Shown: piece by piece, positions 34,889 to 42,988 of the stretch
Numbering within the stretch: position 1 is the first letter of the stretch
Layout of the letters: every line of letters begins with the position of its first letter
Source: Crocinitomicaceae bacterium
Lineage (GTDB): Bacteria; Bacteroidota; Bacteroidia; Flavobacteriales_D; Sanyastnellaceae
NCBI GenBank assembly: GCA_002700285.1
Contig: PACT01000024.1
Span: forward strand, 50,769-114,768
Length of the DNA stretch: 64,000 nt
Direction of reading: 5' to 3'
Program-made: the position numbers and the translations under genes
Notes under the pieces: model-generated
What the model was told of the DNA's origin: nothing
The model's input: only the letters and a program-made list of their open reading frames with translations
The model's database searches: none

Positions 34889-35593
34889 TTATTGTTTTGG
34901 TGTTTTTGATCCACCTGACCCACCTCGTGCTCGGTCCATGGTTGAACGACCAGCATTTTTTGCATTTTCACGGGCGTTATTAATTGCATCTTGACCTCTT
35001 CCAACAGCGCCTCCATCACCCTTTTCATCTTTTTCTACTTCAATTGTTTCCCCTGGCACAAATCCAAGTTTCTTAATGAGACGATCTGAAATGTCATATT
35101 TGGGATTTGTATAAAGCATATTGCTCTGGTTGGATTTGTCGAACACGACCATGTATCCAGATCCTCCAGCAATATCTTTAAGTGATTCAAAAATACTTTG
35201 TTGAATCGGTTCTATCAGCTCTTGACGTTTTAAAAAAAGTTCACCCTCAACACCGAACTTCTGCTTTTGCATTTCTTTTGCTTCCCCACGTTTTTTAATA
35301 ATTTCCTGTTCTCGCTTGACACGCATTTCCTTTGTAAGCAGGACACGCTCAGCACGATAAGCGACCTCTAGACGATCGGCCGCCTCAAGTTTGGCTTCAA
35401 TCTCAGCCTGCCAATCAATCGCATATGTATTAAGTTCTTGCTGCGCAGTAGCATAATCAGGCATATGGAGAAGGACATAGTCTGAATCAATATATGCAAA
35501 TTTCTGTGCATTGGCAGTTTCAGGCGCACAGCACAAAACCATTGCTGCCAAACATGCTGAGACAAATTTATAGGTTGAGAAAATACGTGGCAT
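34889..35593 (-). CDS. OmpH/Skp family chaperone with a Gly/Arg-rich tail (first copy)
   Basis: A 234-residue Skp-like protein: signal peptide (FVSACLAAMVLCCAPETANA), the OmpH start KFAYIDSDYVLLHMPDYATA, a long charged helix (residues about 60-125) and the closing segment YMVVFDKSNQSNMLYTNPKYDISDRLIKKLG. After residue 185 comes an unusual 50-residue extension rich in Gly, Asn, Arg and Lys (VGRGQDAINNARENAKNA, RARGGSGGSKTPKQ), absent from the second copy and probably disordered. It lies 78 bases after bamA, with a possible promoter element TAACTTCG at 35611-35618. Confidence 0.87.
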   Translation of the reverse strand: MPRIFSTYKFVSACLAAMVLCCAPETANAQKFAYIDSDYVLLHMPDYATAQQELNTYAIDWQAEIEAKLEAADRLEVAYRAERVLLTKEMRVKREQEIIKKRGEAKEMQKQKFGVEGELFLKRQELIEPIQQSIFESLKDIAGGSGYMVVFDKSNQSNMLYTNPKYDISDRLIKKLGFVPGETIEVEKDEKGDGGAVGRGQDAINNARENAKNAGRSTMDRARGGSGGSKTPKQ

Positions 35594-35671
35594 CTTGAAA
35601 TAATTCTTTGCGAAGTTAATAAAGCAGTTCGTTCTTGCTCGATTATAAACGTTATTTTATGCGAATCATTG

Positions 35672-38203
35672 TTATAGCTCCCCCATATTCATTCCCATAC
35701 TGAAGTGGAATTGACCTCTCGACATCGTTGGGACTGCCTCGACATCGTCAAGTCTCCAACCATAGTCTAATCCCAAAAGACCGAACATCGGTAGGAATAT
35801 TCTCAACCCTACGCCCGCAGATCTGTAGACCTGAAAAGGATTGAAGGCGCGTGCGTCCTGCCAAGTTTGCCCCCCCTCTAAGAAGGCAAGAGTAAAGATA
35901 GTTGCACTGGGGTTCGTGGATAAAGGATAGCGAAGTTCAGCCGAGTACTTGGCAACAACAGGAGCTCCCGTGTTAGCATTGGGAGATGTTAAGGACAGAT
36001 CATCGTATCCGCGCAAGTTGATTATTTCTCTTCCATCCAGTGTATATCCACTTAGAAAGACACCCCCGAGGTAAAACCTTTCAAATGGAGAAAGGGGTAC
36101 CGCTCGGTCATACTGACCTATGAGCCCCACTCCGGCAGCAACTTTAAGCACCAACGTTCGTGGATTTTCTCCGCCACTGCGTGACAATGGTGTATACCAT
36201 TCTGCTTTGAATTTCCATTTGTGGTACTCCACCCACTTGTATTGTTCTTCAAGAGAAAGGCCTTCATAATAACCCTCTGGTCTAAACATACTGTATGGAA
36301 TCGTTGCTGTAACACTTACCTCTACATTTGAACCCCAAGTTGGATAGATAGGGTCGCTAATCGAGTTTCGTCCTAGTGAAATGTTCGCGGCAAGGTTGTT
36401 CGCTCTACCGTTGGAGAAGCTAAAGAATGAACCGAAATTGTCGAGATTGAAATTTTGGTATGACAAAGAGGAACGGAAAAGGAACCAGTCGTCTGGCTTC
36501 TTCAACCTTTTGCCCAATCCGACTTTGACCCCGATGATTTCAAGTGAATTACGTAACTCATTAATTTCACCATTAATGCGTTTGGGTTGACCATTTGATT
36601 GCACTGACTTTGACAGAGCCACACTAAGAGAAGTGGGTTCTTTACCCCCTAACCAACTCTCAATAAAGCTCATATTGTAACTCTGGAAAAAGAGCCCGTT
36701 AGACTGAGCACGTATACTTACACTCTGACCATCTCCTGTAGGAATGGGACGCCATGCACCGCGATCAAACATTTTCTTGGATGAGAAATTCGTAAAGGTC
36801 AGCCCCAGAGAACCCACTACTCTTCCACCACCCCAGCCTCCACTCAGCTCTATTTGGTCCGAAGGTTTTTCCTCAACTTTATATTCGATATCTACTGTTC
36901 CAGTCTCTGGATGTTGAATCGGATTGATCCCAAATGCCTCGGGGTTAAAGTAGTTTAATTGAGAAAGCTCACGCTGTGTTCTAATAATATCTGTGCGACT
37001 GAATAAATCCCCTGGGCGCGTTCGGATTTCACGATAAATAACGTGATCGTTTGTCTTTGTATTTCCTTCTACAAGAATCTTTCCGATTCGAAATTGCTGC
37101 CCCTCCATCATGCGAACCTCAATATCGATCGTGTCATTTTCTACTCTTTGTTCGATAGGCATCGCACGAAACGTGAGGTATCCATCGTCTTGATAAAGAG
37201 AACTCAAATCCATTCCCTTTGGATCCATAAACACGCGAGTCTCGAGATGTGCAAGAGAATAAACATCCCCTTTACGTATCCCTAATATAGAATCGAGTTG
37301 GGTGGATCGATATTTTGTGTTCCCAGTGAAAGATATATTTCCAAAATGGAATTGATTTCCCTCTTCGATGTCGAGCGTCAGTACGACAAGTCCTTCATCC
37401 GTTCTATAAATGGAATCGTTTGTTATTCGTGCATTTCTGTAGCCCTCATTGTTGTACAAAGAAATTATCGCCTGTTGATCCGATTCGAAATCCTCCGCTA
37501 TGTATTTAGAGGACTTGTAAAATCTCCACCACTTCTTTTCTTTCGTGGATTTCATTTTACGTTTTACTTTGTCTGTATCAAATGCGTGAATCCCATTAAG
37601 CGTAATTCGGTCTACCTTGATTTTTGTTCCCTTGTCTATATTCACTCTCACAATCGTACCATTTGAAAACGTGGAATCGATCTCTTGCACAATGTCCACA
37701 TCGATGTCAAGAAAGCCCTTGTCACGATAGTGATCCTTAATACGTTTTGTAGCGACTGCCAGGACGTTTTCATTGACGATACGGCCCGTCGTGAAATCAA
37801 TCTTCCCACGAACAGTTTCCTGCTCCGATCTATTCACTCCAGCAATGCTGTATCTTGTGAGACGAGGCAATTCTTTCACGCGAATGACCAGATATAAATC
37901 ACGGTCCCTGAGTTCGGCTGCCTCGATGCTGATATCTGCAAAAAGATCTTGATTCCACAGACTCTTGATCGCATCGCCAAGCATCTCCCCTGGAATTGTA
38001 ATTGATGCGCCAATTTGAAGCGCACTAAACAACTTAATAGCCTGCACATCGGTATACTCAGCGCCTACTACTGTAATTCCAGCTATGCGATATTCTTGTG
38101 GGATACTGAGATCTAGCACTTCGAGCGCACGCTGATCAAGCGTTTGACCTAAAGAAAGAAAACACGGCAGCATAAGGGCTATCGTAAGCAAAAATGCTCT
38201 CAT
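35672..38203 (-). CDS. bamA: Outer membrane protein assembly factor BamA
   Basis: An 843-residue Omp85 protein that inserts beta-barrels into the outer membrane. Residues 1-19 are a signal peptide (LTIALMLPCFLSLG). About five POTRA domains follow (residues 35-430; for example AGVNRSEQETVRGKIDF, NEGYRNARITNDS, ISFTGNTKYRSTQLDSILGI, ILVEGNTKTNDHVIYREI). The 16-strand barrel ends with FHFSMGMNMGEL, preceded by LRGYDDLSLT, which resembles the L6 (V/I)RGF motif. Length is usual for Bacteroidota. Its ATG overlaps the uppS stop as ATGA, and two ompH genes follow, a natural grouping of outer-membrane assembly functions. Confidence 0.96.
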   Translation of the reverse strand: MRAFLLTIALMLPCFLSLGQTLDQRALEVLDLSIPQEYRIAGITVVGAEYTDVQAIKLFSALQIGASITIPGEMLGDAIKSLWNQDLFADISIEAAELRDRDLYLVIRVKELPRLTRYSIAGVNRSEQETVRGKIDFTTGRIVNENVLAVATKRIKDHYRDKGFLDIDVDIVQEIDSTFSNGTIVRVNIDKGTKIKVDRITLNGIHAFDTDKVKRKMKSTKEKKWWRFYKSSKYIAEDFESDQQAIISLYNNEGYRNARITNDSIYRTDEGLVVLTLDIEEGNQFHFGNISFTGNTKYRSTQLDSILGIRKGDVYSLAHLETRVFMDPKGMDLSSLYQDDGYLTFRAMPIEQRVENDTIDIEVRMMEGQQFRIGKILVEGNTKTNDHVIYREIRTRPGDLFSRTDIIRTQRELSQLNYFNPEAFGINPIQHPETGTVDIEYKVEEKPSDQIELSGGWGGGRVVGSLGLTFTNFSSKKMFDRGAWRPIPTGDGQSVSIRAQSNGLFFQSYNMSFIESWLGGKEPTSLSVALSKSVQSNGQPKRINGEINELRNSLEIIGVKVGLGKRLKKPDDWFLFRSSLSYQNFNLDNFGSFFSFSNGRANNLAANISLGRNSISDPIYPTWGSNVEVSVTATIPYSMFRPEGYYEGLSLEEQYKWVEYHKWKFKAEWYTPLSRSGGENPRTLVLKVAAGVGLIGQYDRAVPLSPFERFYLGGVFLSGYTLDGREIINLRGYDDLSLTSPNANTGAPVVAKYSAELRYPLSTNPSATIFTLAFLEGGQTWQDARAFNPFQVYRSAGVGLRIFLPMFGLLGLDYGWRLDDVEAVPTMSRGQFHFSMGMNMGEL

Positions 38204-38979
38204 TTATCAGTCTGTTGTGGAACCCCTCCGAAGCGACGTTCTCGGTTTTGAAAATCATAAATAGCTGCGAGAAAATGTTCTCGACGAAAATCAGGCCAAA
38301 GTACGGGTGTAAAATGGAATTCTGTATACGCTAACTGCCACAACATGAAATTACTTATCCTATGTTCTCCTGAAGTCCGTATCATAAGTTCAGGGTCCGG
38401 AATGCCAGCTGTCTTTAGATAGCTTTCAAACATCTCTGAATTCACCTCATCTTCACTGACACCATCTCTAATAATATCTTTTACAGCTTCTGTAAGCTCC
38501 CACTTTGAGCTATAATTTAAAGCCAAAATCAAGTCCAACCGATGAGGCTCCGGATTTAATTCAGCTGTAGACTTTAGTTGAACTTGACAATCTTTTGGAA
38601 GTTCCTTTATATCTCCTATGGTGCTCAGACACACACCCTTTCCTTTTAAATCTTCTGTTTCCTTAACAAGTGTGGTCACCAACAAATCCATGAGTGCCGC
38701 GACCTCTTCCTTAGGTCGATTCCAGTTCTCGGTACTAAAAGCGTATAACGTCAAATATCTCACCCCTGTTTGTAAGGCGGCCTCAACAACGGCACGAACA
38801 GATTCTACACCATTTAGATGGCCAAAAACTCTATTTTCACCCCTGTTTTTTGCCCACCGTCCATTCCCATCCATAATAATGGCAATATGCTTAGGCATTT
38901 CATTGGGGTTGATCCCTTTCGAAAGAAGCAGATCATGACGGTCTTGCATTTCCTCTTCTGTCATTTTGAAATCACTCAT
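38200..38979 (-). CDS. uppS: Isoprenyl transferase (undecaprenyl diphosphate synthase)
   Basis: A 259-residue cis-prenyl transferase that makes the lipid carrier for peptidoglycan and surface glycans. IAIIMDGNGRWAKNRG carries the catalytic Asp, followed by GHLNGVESVRAVVEAA, LTLYAFSTENWNRPKEEV, LILALNYSSKWEL and the C-terminal ELMIRTSGEHRISNFMLWQLAYTEFHF. I start at ATG 38979, which overlaps the porG stop (ATGA). The stop overlaps bamA (ATGA). Confidence 0.95.
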   Translation of the reverse strand: MSDFKMTEEEMQDRHDLLLSKGINPNEMPKHIAIIMDGNGRWAKNRGENRVFGHLNGVESVRAVVEAALQTGVRYLTLYAFSTENWNRPKEEVAALMDLLVTTLVKETEDLKGKGVCLSTIGDIKELPKDCQVQLKSTAELNPEPHRLDLILALNYSSKWELTEAVKDIIRDGVSEDEVNSEMFESYLKTAGIPDPELMIRTSGEHRISNFMLWQLAYTEFHFTPVLWPDFRREHFLAAIYDFQNRERRFGGVPQQTDK

Positions 38980-39848
38980 TGTTCCCAGCAAGATGTTGGC
39001 TTTTTACTTACGCGAAAGGCAATTGATGCAAGAAAAAATCCGTACTTGTCATCAAGCCCCGCATCTCCACGTTGAAGACCTTGAGAATGAGGAAGGTCAT
39101 CGGGAAGGTCTATAATCCGATCAGCCAACTCGAGGGCAAGTTCACCTCTGGCTTGTCTCAGTTCCACTGGATTTACATACGAGGTACTCACATCATCTAA
39201 ATAATCCGTCCATGTTTTCCTTAGCCCCCACTCCATTTGAAATGCGATAGCCGGCCCCAGATTCACTTTAAAACCCATACCAAACGGCAGAGCGATACCA
39301 TTGAGTTTATACGGATCATTCCCGAACGTCCATCCTTGTCCTTCTGTTCCAAGAGGTTGCAATGGGTGCCAATTCCCATAGCTGTCCTTTGCTTCGGGAT
39401 CGTGGGTGAAATATGCGATACCTGCGGTGAGATACCCCGTCAATCTATTGTCGGTATTTCCCATAACATGATCGATGTAATTGATCTCGCCTGAGACTGA
39501 AAACTCGGCCATTTTATTTCTAAAATGCAGATTTCGATTCTGAGCCCAAGCATTGTTACTGTCTTCATCCCATGCTTCAATCGTGCCTTGAAGAAGTTGT
39601 AGTCTGATTCCTATTCTAGAATTAATATTGTGCCTAAAGTATCCACCTTGAACGACATGATGTCTTCCTGCCAAAGGATTGGATGGATTTAAATCACCCA
39701 AGTAATAACTGGTACCTATCTGATATCCAATTTCTTTTGTGCCACTTTGAAAAGTTTGGGCAAACGAAACAAATGCAGATGTCGCCATGAATAGGCACAT
39801 CACCATTTTTAGATACGTCGTTCGAAGTTTGGTGGTTTTGGTGGTCAT
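38976..39848 (-). CDS. porG: DUF6089 family outer membrane protein, PorG-like T9SS component
   Basis: A 290-residue secreted barrel protein: signal peptide (residues about 12-30, MVMCLFMATSAFVSFAQ) and many amphipathic strands (EIGYQIGTSYYLGDLN, HHVVQGGYFRHNINSRIGIRLQLLQG, YLTAGIAYFTHD, FQMEWGLRKTWTDYLDDVS). YYLGDLNPS, the -GGYFRHNI- strand and TDYLDDVS are typical of DUF6089. In Bacteroidota, PorG of the type IX secretion system is annotated in this family and is found just before uppS-bamA, as here. PorG anchors the PorK/N ring to the outer membrane. T9SS cargo exists in the window (54056), which fits. The gene symbol rests on family and position. Confidence 0.78.
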   Translation of the reverse strand: MTTKTTKLRTTYLKMVMCLFMATSAFVSFAQTFQSGTKEIGYQIGTSYYLGDLNPSNPLAGRHHVVQGGYFRHNINSRIGIRLQLLQGTIEAWDEDSNNAWAQNRNLHFRNKMAEFSVSGEINYIDHVMGNTDNRLTGYLTAGIAYFTHDPEAKDSYGNWHPLQPLGTEGQGWTFGNDPYKLNGIALPFGMGFKVNLGPAIAFQMEWGLRKTWTDYLDDVSTSYVNPVELRQARGELALELADRIIDLPDDLPHSQGLQRGDAGLDDKYGFFLASIAFRVSKKPTSCWEQ

Positions 39849-39866
39849 AGTGTGTGTACTAACGCA

Positions 39867-39897
39867 CGAAAGTAGTCGAGATTGTGCTTTGTTTCAA
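39867..39897 (-). promoter_or_regulatory. Promoter of porG-uppS-bamA-ompH-ompH-murI
   Basis: On the minus strand TTG (39897-39895), a 20-base spacer and TACTTTCG (39874-39867) match TTG-N17-23-TAnnTTTG with one change (C for T). It lies at the end of nadK, 19 bases before the porG ATG, and would let the envelope genes be expressed apart from nadK. Confidence 0.5.
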
Positions 39898-40772
39898 TGC
39901 TCACGTGGATCAATTCCCCAATGCATCTTTGAACGGAGGGTATGAAAGAAGTTTTGATGTTCAAGATTGACAAACTTCACTTTAAATGGCGCGGGCTTGA
40001 CACTCACTTTACATTTGGGTGAAATGTGATAGGATCTGCTGTCGAGAGAAAGAAGGTAACTCGCGTCTCTTCCATCAGGAGACAAAGTGATTTCTCCTTG
40101 AAGAGGAACCACAAGGGGGCGATTTGTAAGGTTATGAGGGGCCAAAGGTGTAATCACAGCGACATCGGAACTTGGTGATATTATAGGTCCTCCAGCACTT
40201 AGGCTATATGCTGTAGAACCTGTAGCCGTGGAGACAAGCAATCCGTCTGCCCAATAGGTGTTCACTAATTTTTCGTTTCTATAGACCTCCACAACGACCA
40301 TGCTCGCGGTATCATGCTTATGTATCGCAACTTCATTGATTGCGTATGGGAAATCTCCCAAATCCATACCTTCCGCCTCAACTTTAAAAAGCGCACGCTC
40401 GTCAATCCACGTGGTCCCGTTGACAATAGAGTCCATCGCCTGATCGATTGAGTCTGTTCCTACATTCGACAGAAACCCAAGCGTTCCCGTATTGATCCCC
40501 ATAATAGGAACACCCAGTATCGAAGCCAAAGTAACACACTCCAAAAATGTACCGTCTCCACCCACAGAGAAAATGATGTCACATCCTTTTAATTCATGAG
40601 AATCCGAAAAGGTTCCCAATGATTCAGGCAAATACATAGACTGCTCGAGAAAAGTTTTAAACTCGCTGTAAAAAAGCGCAGTTGAATCAATCTCTAAAAT
40701 CCTATCCACAAGATGCTTCACGGCATCGTTGTGTTTGAGTTGGAAGGGTTTACCAAAAAGAGCTATACGCAT
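39894..40772 (-). CDS. nadK: NAD kinase
   Basis: A 292-residue kinase making NADP from NAD. The diacylglycerol-kinase-like GCDIIFSVGGDGTFLECVTLA motif holds the catalytic GGDG, followed by IMGINTGTLGFLSNV, INEVAIHK, YWADGLLVSTATGSTAYSLSAGGPI and PLAPHNLTNRPLVVP. Length is typical. It follows the CBS-domain gene by 14 bases on the minus strand, and porG lies 45 bases further on with its own promoter. Confidence 0.96.
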   Translation of the reverse strand: MRIALFGKPFQLKHNDAVKHLVDRILEIDSTALFYSEFKTFLEQSMYLPESLGTFSDSHELKGCDIIFSVGGDGTFLECVTLASILGVPIMGINTGTLGFLSNVGTDSIDQAMDSIVNGTTWIDERALFKVEAEGMDLGDFPYAINEVAIHKHDTASMVVVEVYRNEKLVNTYWADGLLVSTATGSTAYSLSAGGPIISPSSDVAVITPLAPHNLTNRPLVVPLQGEITLSPDGRDASYLLSLDSRSYHISPKCKVSVKPAPFKVKFVNLEHQNFFHTLRSKMHWGIDPREH

Positions 40773-40786
40773 GATGAAAATTTATA

Positions 40787-41434
40787 TCAAGACTCGAGAT
40801 AACGCATAAAAGCATCAAATTTGTTTCGGATTTCGTCCTCCACCTCGGGCGAATTGTAGAAATTTAAAACTTTGTAATCAAACCTCTCAAAAGAAGCCAT
40901 AATCGTAGCGATGTTCGTGGTGTTTACTTTCAATGAAACAACCAAATCACCAGAATCGAGATGATTCATATTGAAACTTGTAATTCGGGTGCCGCTCTCT
41001 TCAACAATTTGAGATATTTTTGACAAGCTGTAATTCGCAGCGGGGATTCCCAAAACGACAATGCTGCCCTCCAACGCCCATCCAGATTCTTGAGCGAAAA
41101 AGTTTAAGACAGATCCTCTGTCGATACATCCCATATACTTCCCTTGAATAACCACAGGAAGGACATCAATTTTGGCCTGAGCCATTTGGGATACAACTTC
41201 ATAAATGTGGATGTTTGGATCTACAAATATCGGATGGGTATCCACTTCTGCGAGTACAGCATCTTTGTCACATTCCAGTAAATCTTCTTCATTAATAAGC
41301 CCCTTAAACGAATCCTCAACCACCAATGGAAGATGGGAAACCTTATATTCATCCATCAATTCTATGGCGTTAGCCACAGTATCAATAGGGAGTAAAAGAG
41401 GCAGGTCCGAAGTTAGAAGTTGCTGGGCTCTCAT
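40787..41434 (-). CDS. CBS-domain pair protein with C-terminal ACT-like domain
   Basis: A 215-residue cytosolic protein. Residues 1-115 hold two CBS motifs (LPIDTVANAIELMDEYKVSHLPLV; VDPNIHIYEVVSQMAQAKIDVLPVV), which usually bind adenine nucleotides. Residues about 125-195 (SIVVLGIPAANYSLSKISQIVEESG, LVVSLKVNTTNIATIMASFERF) look like an ACT-type ligand-binding domain, similar to AcuB-like proteins. No catalytic domain is present, so it is probably a sensor. Position just before nadK suggests a link with adenylate or NAD metabolism, but this is inference. It is transcribed divergently from pdxJ. Confidence 0.82.
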   Translation of the reverse strand: MRAQQLLTSDLPLLLPIDTVANAIELMDEYKVSHLPLVVEDSFKGLINEEDLLECDKDAVLAEVDTHPIFVDPNIHIYEVVSQMAQAKIDVLPVVIQGKYMGCIDRGSVLNFFAQESGWALEGSIVVLGIPAANYSLSKISQIVEESGTRITSFNMNHLDSGDLVVSLKVNTTNIATIMASFERFDYKVLNFYNSPEVEDEIRNKFDAFMRYLES

Positions 41435-41438
41435 GTGT

Positions 41439-41446
41439 TAATTTTG
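41439..41446 (+). promoter_or_regulatory. -7 promoter element of pdxJ, four bases before its ATG
   Basis: TAATTTTG matches TAnnTTTG exactly and ends four bases before the ATG at 41451. TTG at 41420-41422 is 16 bases upstream, one short of the usual range. It indicates a leaderless pdxJ mRNA. Confidence 0.5.
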
Positions 41447-41450
41447 CCAA

Positions 41451-42200
41451 ATGTCAGACACCTCGAAGATACAAAATTTAACGTTGAACACTAAACTTAG
41501 TGTCAATGTAAATAAAATCGCTACACTGCGAAATGCAAGAGGGGGTTCGGTGCCAAATGTCATGCTTGCTGCTGAACGGATTCAATCCTACGGAACAGAA
41601 GGTATAACGGTACATCCAAGACCTGACGAACGCCATATAACCTATCAGGATGTAAGAGATTTGCGATCCGTCGTAAAATGTGAATTCAATATTGAAGGCT
41701 ATCCATCAAAAGCCTTTATCGCGCTCGTTCTAGAAGTAAAACCAGAGCAAGTAACACTTGTGCCAGACCCCCCAGAGGTACTTACTAGTAACGCAGGGTG
41801 GGATACCGTAAAGAATTTCGAATTCTTAACTGATGTTTTGGGTCAATTTTCCAATGCTGGAATACGTACAAGTCTATTCATGGATCCTGATGAAGATGCG
41901 ATCAGGGCTGCAGCTTTAACTGGCACGGACAGAATCGAACTCTACACAGAAGATTTCGCTATCAAACATGTCCAAATGGGAGCAGACGCAGCCATTCCAT
42001 ATGCCAGAGCATCAACACTAGCGCACTCACTTGGCATGGGCGTAAACGCGGGGCACGACCTTGATTTGTCGAATCTTCGAGACTTCTCACAAAATGTTCC
42101 CTTTCTAAATGAGGTAAGCATAGGACATGCCCTCATCTCGGACGCGCTCTACTTTGGCCTCTCAAATACCGTTGAAAAATATCTTGCCTGCCTTGAATAA
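41451..42200 (+). CDS. pdxJ: Pyridoxine 5'-phosphate synthase
   Basis: A 249-residue TIM-barrel enzyme that condenses 1-deoxyxylulose-5-phosphate with 3-amino-2-oxopropyl phosphate to give pyridoxine 5'-phosphate (DXP-dependent B6 route). LSVNVNKIATLRNARGG, GITVHPRPDERHITYQDV, EVKPEQVTLVPDPPEVLTS, SLFMDPDEDAI, RIELYTEDFA, GMGVNAGHDL and NEVSIGHALISDAL are diagnostic, with the catalytic His and Glu residues present. About 14 residues precede the usual start, but the promoter element fixes ATG 41451. The esterase gene overlaps its end. Confidence 0.96.
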   Translation: MSDTSKIQNLTLNTKLSVNVNKIATLRNARGGSVPNVMLAAERIQSYGTEGITVHPRPDERHITYQDVRDLRSVVKCEFNIEGYPSKAFIALVLEVKPEQVTLVPDPPEVLTSNAGWDTVKNFEFLTDVLGQFSNAGIRTSLFMDPDEDAIRAAALTGTDRIELYTEDFAIKHVQMGADAAIPYARASTLAHSLGMGVNAGHDLDLSNLRDFSQNVPFLNEVSIGHALISDALYFGLSNTVEKYLACLE

Positions 42201-42972
42201 AAAAGTCACCTTACATCGTCGAATTGTAGGAGACTCAGATGCTCCGGACCTTATCATCCTACATGGGTTGTTAGGAAGTGCTGACAATTGGCTCACTCTC
42301 GCCAAACGATATTCTGAGAAATTTCAAGTTCACCTTGTAGATGCACGCAACCACGGCCAAAGTCCGAAGAGTGAAATCCATAATTACCAAGCTATGTCAG
42401 AAGATTTGCTTGGATATTTAAATGAGCAGGGGATTGAAAAGACGGCGATAATAGGACACAGTATGGGAGGGAAAACCGCAATGACTTTCGCCGAAAACCA
42501 TCCGGAAAGGGTCACGAAGTTAATCATCGCAGATATTGCTCCAAGGGCATATCAGCCTCATCACGGCCACATCTTTGAGGCGTTGAAAAAAACCTCGCCA
42601 AGACATGCTACTTCTCGAGAGGAGGTTTCGCTAGACTTAAAATCAAGCTTGGGAAACGAAAGTGTATTGATCCCATTTTTAATGAAAAGTTTAAGACGCG
42701 AAAAAAGTGGAGGTTTCTCGTGGAGGTTTAATGTAGATGTTCTGAGCAAGACTATCCTGAGTATTACAGAAAAAATAAATCTGACAATCAACACCCTTCC
42801 TACACTCTTTATATATGGTCGAAAATCTGATTATGTAAAAGAATATGACATCTCAGAAGTAGAAGGTTTATACCTACAACTTGAAACCGCATGTTTAGAA
42901 AAGTCTGGCCATTGGCTTCACGCACAGGAACCTGAATTGTTTTTTGAAATCACCAGCGACTTCTTAAACTAG
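42193..42972 (+). CDS. Alpha/beta hydrolase, YbfF-like esterase
   Basis: A 259-residue alpha/beta hydrolase. The oxyanion motif LIILHGLLGSADNWLTLAK, the nucleophile elbow AIIGHSMGGKTAMTFAE (Ser in G-H-S-M-G), the Asp in YGRKSDYVKEYD and the His in SGHWLHAQEPELFF complete the triad. VDARNHGQSPKS is typical of YbfF/ABHD11-type acyl-CoA thioesterases or esterases. No ATG is available in front of the fold; TTG at 42193, overlapping the pdxJ end by eight bases, is the best start and implies translational coupling. A longer start within pdxJ would add residues that fit no homologue. Confidence 0.83.
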   Translation: MNKKVTLHRRIVGDSDAPDLIILHGLLGSADNWLTLAKRYSEKFQVHLVDARNHGQSPKSEIHNYQAMSEDLLGYLNEQGIEKTAIIGHSMGGKTAMTFAENHPERVTKLIIADIAPRAYQPHHGHIFEALKKTSPRHATSREEVSLDLKSSLGNESVLIPFLMKSLRREKSGGFSWRFNVDVLSKTILSITEKINLTINTLPTLFIYGRKSDYVKEYDISEVEGLYLQLETACLEKSGHWLHAQEPELFFEITSDFLN

Positions 42973-42988
42973 CTCACGCTTTTAGGCT

